Source: an uncultured Christensenella sp. (lineage in GTDB: Bacteria > Bacillota > Clostridia > Christensenellales > UBA1242). From it: 12,296 nt of DNA. A program made the translations under genes and the position numbers. Numbering within the stretch: the stretch's first letter is position 1; each line of letters opens with the position of its first letter. Positions 8,101 through 12,296 of the stretch are shown here, piece after piece. The stretch spans positions 1 to 12,296 of the forward strand of contig CASFFI010000091.1 in the NCBI GenBank assembly GCA_949293925.1, read 5' to 3'. Under the pieces are notes generated by a model. The model was given only the letters and a program-made list of their open reading frames with translations. It was not told where the DNA came from and did no database searches.

Positions 8101-9189
8101 CTACCATAATTCCCAAGATGGTTTAGTTGATTCAGTAGAAATATATTTATCATTATAATCAGGATCAAATATTTCAGTATAATTAGCAGTACAAGTTGCA
8201 AGACCCTTGTAAATTGAAACTTTTGCATTCATTGTATAAACTTCTTTTCTGGAAATTTTATAGAAATAACCTTTTGAATTAATTAGTACTTCTAATTCAA
8301 TACTTTTGAATTGTGGAAGACCTCCATCTGTAAAAGATTCACCATTTTTTTGAATTTTCTTAACATATCCTTCAGTTGATGAAATAGGATCTACAGAAAA
8401 TGTATATTTATAATAACCTTTATCAATACAAAACTTAACACTTGAACTGATTATAGTATCAGAACTAACAATAATAGGGAAACCATCAGGTGTATTCCCT
8501 TCCGTTACAGCATAATCTTCGTACGATCTTTTTTCTTTTACACCGCCATTAATTGACCAAATAGTATTAGATTCTTTATTTGCGTAAACTTCAGCCTCAA
8601 CAACAGCATAACCAGTAGATTTAGTATATTGATATATATTTTTATTACTGTCCATAATTGATTTTGTATAAAACTGTTGAGTAGGAATAAAACCATTAGG
8701 TATTCCTGAAGCAGAAATAACCAAAGAACCAGTCATTGTACTTTGTCTTCCATAATAAGTTTCTTTAGAAGTACCAGTTAAATATGCCATAGCATAATTC
8801 CAAGCATCAAGAATTGTATCTTTTGAATACTTTATGCCAGTGTTAATGTTTGTATTATCCTCACTTCCCGCTATAACATCTCCTTCAACTTCTTCTACTA
8901 TTGCATTGCTAGCACCTGCAGAATCAGATAATCCTCCACTAAAAGCCTGAACTCCTACCAATAGCACAATAACACTTACCATACAAACAGACAGTAAGTT
9001 CAAAACTAAAGATTTTTTAGATTTTCTTTTAGATTTTTTTTCAATATCTTTATTAGATTTATATGTATAGTTATTAACAGTTTTTTCTACGGTGTTTGTA
9101 GCACCACATTTGTGACAAATCACAAATTGGTCATCACCAAATTGTAAGGTTTCCCCACAACGCTTACAAGACATACTATTAAATTCCAT
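8101..9189 (-). CDS. Zinc-ribbon, single-pass membrane protein with extracellular domain
   Basis: A 362-residue protein of unknown function. The N-terminus has two CxxC pairs (C8, C11, C25, C28) in the form of a small zinc ribbon. A Lys/Arg-rich stretch (50-59) precedes one membrane helix (~61-83), which predicts a cytoplasmic ribbon and an exported C-terminus. After an acidic linker comes the outer domain. It begins YSKDTILDAWNYA (121-133), ends KPSWELW (356-362), and is shared with the next gene. Zinc ribbon, membrane helix and extracellular module is also the layout of TcaA/YvbJ-type envelope proteins of Firmicutes, but I see no clear sequence match to them. The start at 9189 has only a weak, distant GGTG box. 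An internal ATG at 9174 (MSCKRCG) is a fair alternative and keeps the ribbon. Confidence 0.9.
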   Translation of the reverse strand: MEFNSMSCKRCGETLQFGDDQFVICHKCGATNTVEKTVNNYTYKSNKDIEKKSKRKSKKSLVLNLLSVCMVSVIVLLVGVQAFSGGLSDSAGASNAIVEEVEGDVIAGSEDNTNINTGIKYSKDTILDAWNYAMAYLTGTSKETYYGRQSTMTGSLVISASGIPNGFIPTQQFYTKSIMDSNKNIYQYTKSTGYAVVEAEVYANKESNTIWSINGGVKEKRSYEDYAVTEGNTPDGFPIIVSSDTIISSSVKFCIDKGYYKYTFSVDPISSTEGYVKKIQKNGESFTDGGLPQFKSIELEVLINSKGYFYKISRKEVYTMNAKVSIYKGLATCTANYTEIFDPDYNDKYISTESTKPSWELW

Positions 9190-9249
9190 ATTTAACTTTC
9201 ACCATTTAGGCTACTTACCTTTTATATATATTAAATTTCACTTATATTC

Positions 9250-9290
9250 GACATAAATATTTAAGATATAATCTCAAATGACATAAATAT
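9250..9290. repeat. 11-bp direct repeat GACATAAATAT, two copies 30 bp apart
   Basis: GACATAAATAT occurs at 9250-9260 and again at 9280-9290, exactly 30 bp apart (about three helical turns), in the leader of the zinc-ribbon gene pair. An AGAT-ATA-ATCT dyad lies between them (9264-9274). Same-face spacing suits a pair of protein binding sites, but only two copies exist and the words are AT-rich, so chance duplication is possible. Confidence 0.5.
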
Positions 9291-9307
9291 GCAGACATTA
9301 ATTTATA

Positions 9308-9322
9308 TTCAACTGAGTTGAA
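9308..9322. promoter_or_regulatory. Perfect 15-bp palindrome, possible operator
   Basis: TTCAACT-G-AGTTGAA is a perfect inverted repeat with 7-bp arms and one central base. It lies about 25 bases downstream of the predicted start point of the zinc-ribbon gene pair, where a bound dimeric repressor could block transcription. The one-base centre is too tight for an RNA hairpin with full arms. No particular regulator can be named. Confidence 0.4.
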
Positions 9323-9352
9323 AAATATTACATTAGTCTACATATAGTCATA

Positions 9353-9381
9353 ATAATAACACACAATATCAAATTTTGCAA
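9353..9381 (-). promoter_or_regulatory. Predicted promoter of the zinc-ribbon gene pair
   Basis: On the minus strand, -35 TTGCAA (9376-9381), a 17-bp spacer and an extended -10, TGT followed by TATTAT (9353-9358), point toward the gene starting at 9189. The start point would be near 9346, leaving a leader of about 157 bases that contains a palindrome and two direct repeats. In such AT-rich DNA chance matches are common, hence the modest confidence. Confidence 0.45.
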
Positions 9382-9410
9382 ATATTTTTTAAAAAAATTA
9401 GTAAAAATGT

Positions 9411-9439
9411 TTGACTTTTTCTAAAAAATTTGATTTATT
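9411..9439 (+). promoter_or_regulatory. Possible plus-strand promoter facing the 9528-9560 terminator
   Basis: TTGACT (9411-9416), a 17-bp spacer and TTTATT (9434-9439) form a weak sigma-A-like promoter on the plus strand, with TG one base before the -10. Transcription would start near 9446 and meet the T8-ended hairpin at 9528-9561, giving a transcript of about 115 bases without a gene. The -10 matches only four of six positions, so this is tentative. Confidence 0.3.
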
Positions 9440-9527
9440 ACAAAAATAGATATAGAAAATTTATTAATTTTAGAACAAATGTTTAAATGTAAATTAAGAA
9501 AAAGTCAAGCGTTTTAACACACTAAAT

Positions 9528-9560
9528 AAAAAAATTCACATAAATTTTGTGAATTTTTTT
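9528..9560 (-). terminator. Strong hairpin terminator, likely bidirectional
   Basis: AAAAAAATTCACA (9528-9540) pairs perfectly with TGTGAATTTTTTT (9548-9560) around a 7-base loop, giving a 13-bp stem. The U-run lies in the stem's outer part on either strand. On the minus strand it would end the transcript of the PopT-like gene, whose stop is at 9836, about 275 bases upstream. On the plus strand it ends in T8 and could stop a short transcript starting near 9446. Confidence 0.75.
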
Positions 9561-9729
9561 TGAATTATAACATTAAATTCTATATATTAAACAATAAACA
9601 TTATCATTTAATATACTTTATTTTATAAATATATTTTTTTTATTTTAATTCTATAATCAATATGAATTAAACAAAAGTTATATAATTTAATTTATTAATA
9701 CATATAGTTTACATTGTTAACATTGATTA

Positions 9730-9828
9730 TTTTATACATCTATTCAATCGTATGAAATCAAGACAAAGCGCCTTTTCAATTTCTCTAATAATTGCAAATA
9801 CTAATATGTCATAATCAAAATCAACATT
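9730..9828 (-). pseudogene. Possible remnant of a coding sequence (33 open codons, no start)
   Basis: Between in-frame stops at 9829-9831 and 9727-9729 lies a 33-codon open stretch with no ATG or GTG. Its translation includes FAIIREIEKALCLDF, which looks protein-like (an amphipathic helix), and base composition is locally less AT-rich than the DNA on either side. It sits just after the stop of the PopT-like gene in another frame. It may be a decayed gene end or chance. No family is recognised. Confidence 0.25.
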
Positions 9829-9835
9829 CTAACAA

Positions 9836-10804
9836 TTAATTTTTGTTTGTATTCTTCTTTCGTTCATATTTTACCAAGCTATAACCTATAAATGTTCCTA
9901 AAGCACAAAGAAGTATTCCTAATATTATATCTACTCCAACCATCATACCGCCGTCTGCCCAAGATTTATAAACTGAAATCATATCTGGACTAATTGCCAT
10001 AGATATAATGGAACCAAGCGAAAGACCTAAAATAACAAACCATGTTGAATTTTTAGCAATTTTAAAAAGGTTTGATAGCAATTTAGAAAATGTGATTAAA
10101 CCTAGTAAGAATCCAACAGTTAAACAACCATATACTGCAAAAATCATAGGATTTGACTTCCAAAAAGTAACACTCACAGAATTTAAAAGAGGTGTAAAAT
10201 ATCCAAATGCCATAAGGATTGCTGTTGCAGATAATCCTGGGACAATTTGAGTTATTGCAACGACATAGCCCAAAAATACAAATAATATTGCTTTAAAAAT
10301 ATTAAAATTTTCGACTACTTTTAAACTATTATTTGATAAAGAGCTGCTATCTGAAATAAAATTAGATGATATACTAATTGCTATTGGTATGATAAGACCT
10401 ACAAAAAATAAAACCCATAATGTCTTTGTTGCAGGTATTCCTTTTGCTTCGTCTTTAACACCTGGATATGCTCCCGCCATTAATCCTATAAATAAAGCGA
10501 CTGTCGCAAATGGTAGCAAGTTTAACATTTGCTTTATTGTGATAAAACCAAACACTACCCCCAATAAAGCCCCCACTATTATTGGCAAAAGAAATAATAA
10601 ACACTTGATGAATCTTTTAAACAAATTTGATAAACAATACAACAAGTGATTATAAAGCCTAAAAATAATTGCTATAGTACTGCCACTTACACCTGGGACA
10701 ATAACTGCAAGCCCTATAAAAAAGCCTAAAATACCACTTTTAAATAATGTTTTTTTATTATGACCGTTTAAAACATCTTTTTCAACTATATCAATATTTT
10801 CCAT
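9836..10804 (-). CDS. popT: DUF368 family membrane protein, PopT-type undecaprenyl-phosphate transporter
   Basis: The 322 residues are mostly hydrophobic, with about eight or more membrane segments and a short charged N-terminus. Two related motifs, PGVSGST (37-43) and PGLSATA (189-195), lie in the two halves of the protein. This is the hallmark of DUF368, whose halves look like inverted repeats. Members (PopT) are known to return undecaprenyl phosphate across the cytoplasmic membrane for reuse in cell-wall synthesis. The same role is inferred here from family membership. The ATG at 10804 has AGG five bases upstream. The in-frame GTG at 10808-10810 is part of that ribosome binding site and is unlikely to be the start. 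The second motif reads LSATA rather than the more usual ISGS, a mild deviation. The gene has its own promoter and downstream terminator, so it is probably monocistronic. Confidence 0.9.
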   Translation of the reverse strand: MENIDIVEKDVLNGHNKKTLFKSGILGFFIGLAVIVPGVSGSTIAIIFRLYNHLLYCLSNLFKRFIKCLLFLLPIIVGALLGVVFGFITIKQMLNLLPFATVALFIGLMAGAYPGVKDEAKGIPATKTLWVLFFVGLIIPIAISISSNFISDSSSLSNNSLKVVENFNIFKAILFVFLGYVVAITQIVPGLSATAILMAFGYFTPLLNSVSVTFWKSNPMIFAVYGCLTVGFLLGLITFSKLLSNLFKIAKNSTWFVILGLSLGSIISMAISPDMISVYKSWADGGMMVGVDIILGILLCALGTFIGYSLVKYERKKNTNKN

Positions 10805-10830
10805 ATACACCTAAACTCAGTAATGTATGT

Positions 10831-10858
10831 ATAATAACATAAAATTATTACAAATCAA
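10831..10858 (-). promoter_or_regulatory. Predicted promoter of the PopT-like gene
   Basis: On the minus strand, TTGATT (10853-10858), a 16-bp spacer and TATTAT (10831-10836), preceded by TGT as an extended -10, lie upstream of the ATG at 10804. The start point would be near 10824, giving a leader of about 20 bases that carries the AGGTG ribosome binding site. The position fits well; the -35 is only a partial match. Confidence 0.5.
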
Positions 10859-11118
10859 AACAATTTGCATTTAATAATTTATACATATAAGAATTATTAT
10901 TTTATAATATTTAAAATTAATTAATATATTATTTAAATAATATTATTATATTTTAAATTATTTACTTAATTTTATTTAATCTTTTTATAAATTATTACAA
11001 ATGACAAATTAATTTTTTATAATACGTAAGATAATAATAACTATTCCGATAAATCTGATTAAACTATCTCTTAAAAAAAATTAGTTTAAAAATGATGAAA
11101 TTCAATTTGCTTGTATGC

Positions 11119-11147
11119 TTGCAAAAACAATAATAATGTGATAAACT
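11119..11147 (+). promoter_or_regulatory. Predicted promoter of tRNA-Ser
   Basis: TTGCAA (11119-11124), a 17-bp spacer and TAAACT (11142-11147) precede the tRNA. The start point would fall about three to four bases before the mature 5' end at 11157, a usual distance for a single tRNA gene. Both boxes match the consensus at only four of six positions. Confidence 0.45.
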
Positions 11148-11156
11148 GACCTAGAT

Positions 11157-11244
11157 GCAGAGATGTCAGAGTGGTCGAATGTGCTGGTCTCGAAAACCGG
11201 TAAGGTGAAAGCCTTCGGGGGTTCGAATCCCCCTTTCTGCGCCA
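11157..11244 (+). tRNA. tRNA-Ser(CGA)
   Basis: An 88-base tRNA with encoded CCA (11242-11244). The acceptor stem GCAGAGA pairs with TTTCTGC with one G-T pair, and the discriminator is G. The anticodon stem is CTGGT/ACCGG around the loop CTCGAAA, giving anticodon CGA (11191-11193), which reads UCG serine codons. The long class II variable arm AAGGT-GAAA-GCCTT is typical of serine tRNAs. The T arm is GGGGG-TTCGAAT-CCCCC. All parts are intact. Confidence 0.97.
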
Positions 11245-11300
11245 ATATTTTTTAACAAAATCAAATTAAAATTACTAAATTTTTTATATAACAAAATTAC

Positions 11301-11342
11301 ATTCACAAACATAAAAATGTGCGAATTTGTTGTGTTTTTTTT
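11301..11342 (+). terminator. Possible tRNA terminator
   Basis: An AT-rich region able to fold (for example CACAA at 11304-11308 with TTGTG at 11330-11334, with an inner ACAT/ATGT pairing) ends in T8 at 11335-11342. It lies about 60 bases after the tRNA and before the lipoprotein gene. The stem is weak and several pairings compete, so this is a tentative call. Confidence 0.35.
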
Positions 11343-11412
11343 GTTATAAAATTTTTTTAATTATTTTTTTTAAACACTTGAAAAAAAAATAGTGCTAAAA
11401 TTATTTCAATAA

Positions 11413-11425
11413 GTGCAATTTGCAC
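11413..11425. promoter_or_regulatory. 13-bp dyad GTGCAA-T-TTGCAC, possible operator
   Basis: A perfect inverted repeat with 6-bp arms and a single central T ends two bases before the AGGAGG ribosome binding site (11428-11433) of the lipoprotein gene. It contains more G/C than the surrounding DNA. Its position fits an operator, or a site that affects ribosome access. No regulator can be assigned. Confidence 0.35.
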
Positions 11426-11437
11426 ATAGGAGGAAAA

Positions 11438-12289
11438 ATGAAAAGAAAAATTTTAGCAAGCGCTTTGGCATTAACACTATTAGGTGGTGGAGCACTAACA
11501 TTATCAGGTTGTAAAAATGATAATCCACAAAAAAACACGGAACAAATTGTTCAAGAGACAAAAGACCCATTAACAAAAGAACAGGTCTATGAATTGTTTG
11601 TTGATTCTTACACTTCATTATCTGAAAATGAAAATGGAATTGCTAATAATTTAAAAACAACACTTGCAATAGCCACTCCAAATGTAGAAGAAGATTTGCT
11701 TGACCCAAACTATAACTTTAGTTACGAAGTCTACAATTATAAGAATGCAGACGATGAAAAAATAGAAATAAGATTACATAAAGACTCGAAAGGAAATATG
11801 ACTGGACAAGAAGCATTATGTTATTATGAAGAAGGCACTGACACTGAAAATTATTATGTGTATCATTTATCTGTTTCTGATAGTTATAGTTCTATAAAAA
11901 AAGAACCATACACAAACCCATTTGAAGATTTTAGTATTATTTCATCTTTAAAAGAAGAAATTATTGGTTATAATTTTTCATCTGATGATGTATTATCATT
12001 TACAACTGATGAGAATGATAACATATTCGTTACATTAATAAACACATATGGAACATATGATAACTCATTAAGAAAAAGTGTAATAAATGTTATAACTTTA
12101 GATGCACAAATAGATTCCACTGGTAAACTAATTAAATTTAAAAATGTTATTACACAAACAACTGAAGATGGCACAGTTTTACCTACTTTGGAAACATCTA
12201 CAATTTTTGAGTATGGTTTGTCAGATGAAACAATTTATTTTATTAATACATATACAACTTTAATGAAAGGTGTTGCAGATAATCAATAA
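11438..12289 (+). CDS. Surface lipoprotein of unknown function
   Basis: A 283-residue protein with a clear lipoprotein signal: MKRK, a hydrophobic stretch, then lipobox LSGC with the lipidated Cys at position 25. The mature protein should be anchored to the outer face of the membrane. The ATG at 11438 has AGGAGG four bases upstream; an in-frame upstream ATG at 11420 lacks such a site and would spoil the signal peptide. After an Asn/Gln/Lys-rich linker the rest is beta-rich and acidic with no recognised domain. It shows the same order of loose landmarks as the outer domain of the proteins at 7132-9189 (a K-E/D-x-V helix at the start, a DSxG turn, and a late IDSTGKLIKF strand pair), which suggests but does not prove a distant relationship. 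It stands alone on the plus strand after the tRNA; the stop is 7 bases from the window end. Confidence 0.9.
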   Translation: MKRKILASALALTLLGGGALTLSGCKNDNPQKNTEQIVQETKDPLTKEQVYELFVDSYTSLSENENGIANNLKTTLAIATPNVEEDLLDPNYNFSYEVYNYKNADDEKIEIRLHKDSKGNMTGQEALCYYEEGTDTENYYVYHLSVSDSYSSIKKEPYTNPFEDFSIISSLKEEIIGYNFSSDDVLSFTTDENDNIFVTLINTYGTYDNSLRKSVINVITLDAQIDSTGKLIKFKNVITQTTEDGTVLPTLETSTIFEYGLSDETIYFINTYTTLMKGVADNQ

Positions 12290-12296
12290 ATTTTAA

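Larger units (their letters stand above)
9190..9835. other. 646-bp intergenic region between popT-like gene and zinc-ribbon pair
   Basis: No complete gene is visible here. From right to left the region holds: a 33-codon open stretch of coding-like composition (9730-9828); featureless AT-rich sequence (9562-9729); a strong hairpin terminator (9528-9560); a 12-bp inverted repeat pair, TTGACTTTTTCT at 9411-9422 and its complement at 9497-9508; predicted promoters on both strands; a 15-bp palindrome; and an 11-bp direct repeat. The density of signals in 9250-9560 suggests a regulated leader or a small RNA locus rather than plain spacer. Confidence 0.6.
10811..11156. other. AT-rich spacer between PopT-like gene and tRNA-Ser
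   Basis: This 346-bp divergent spacer holds the PopT-side promoter at its left end and the tRNA promoter at its right end. The middle is nearly pure A/T: 10921-10980 has a single C and no G by hand count. An 8-bp inverted repeat TTAAACTA/TAGTTTAA (11059-11066 and 11082-11089, 15-base loop) is present but has no U-run. No gene is visible. Confidence 0.6.

Noticed and set aside
10008..10649. Two plus-strand open frames of 80 and 86 codons
   Set aside because: Both are antisense to the DUF368 gene and lack ribosome binding sites; the membrane protein on the other strand is convincing.
11059..11089. 8-bp inverted repeat TTAAACTA/TAGTTTAA with a 15-base loop before the tRNA
   Set aside because: There is no U-run on either side, the stem is nearly all A-T and the loop is long, so it is not a convincing terminator or operator.
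11378..11406. TTGAAA followed by TAAAAT or TTATTT as a lipoprotein promoter
   Set aside because: TAAAAT is only 12 bp from the -35 and TTATTT is a poor -10 at 17 bp. Neither is convincing, so no lipoprotein promoter is called.
1..12296. CRISPR array, insertion sequence, prophage or toxin-antitoxin module
   Set aside because: No regularly spaced repeats, transposase, integrase or phage genes were found in any frame. The small membrane-anchored gene pair before uvrB does not resemble a toxin-antitoxin pair.

Overview
The window comes from a very AT-rich, low-GC Gram-positive (Firmicutes-like) bacterium. The evidence is purine-rich Shine-Dalgarno boxes (GGAGG, AGGAGG, AGGTG), sigma-A-type promoters, UvrA/UvrB and oligoendopeptidase F of Firmicutes type, an M-lipobox surface lipoprotein and a tRNA-Ser with encoded CCA. 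TGA is used as a stop, so the code looks standard. A gut Clostridia or RF39-like lineage is plausible, but the sequence alone does not fix it.

Positions 1-7036 hold one long minus-strand block. It begins at a near-consensus promoter (TTGACA-17-TACACT, 7008-7036) and runs pepF (M3 oligopeptidase), two small winged-helix-like proteins with C-terminal membrane anchors, uvrB, a 370-bp stretch almost without G or C, and uvrA (cut at the left edge). UvrA and UvrB together perform damage recognition in nucleotide excision repair. PepF and the two small membrane proteins are close-packed with uvrB and probably co-transcribed, but nothing in the sequence ties them to repair.

Positions 7132-9189 hold a two-gene minus-strand unit of tandem paralogues. 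Each has a short cytoplasmic part, one membrane helix and a shared extracellular domain beginning YSKDT[IV]LDAWNYA. Only the first-transcribed copy keeps an N-terminal four-cysteine zinc ribbon. The layout recalls TcaA/YvbJ-type envelope proteins. The 646-bp region in front holds a predicted promoter, a 15-bp palindrome, an 11-bp direct repeat, a strong hairpin terminator, a possible small RNA and a possible coding remnant.

Positions 9836-10804 encode a DUF368/PopT-type membrane protein (undecaprenyl-phosphate recycling) with its own promoter. After another AT-rich spacer come, on the plus strand, tRNA-Ser(CGA) and a 283-aa lipoprotein. The lipoprotein has the same broad pattern as the extracellular domain of the zinc-ribbon pair and may be a distant third member.

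No CRISPR array, insertion sequence, phage gene or obvious defence system is visible. The most unusual items are the zinc-ribbon/surface-domain paralogue pair (with the possible lipoprotein relative), the pair of membrane-anchored winged-helix proteins before uvrB, and the uvrB-uvrA spacer with about 4% G+C.
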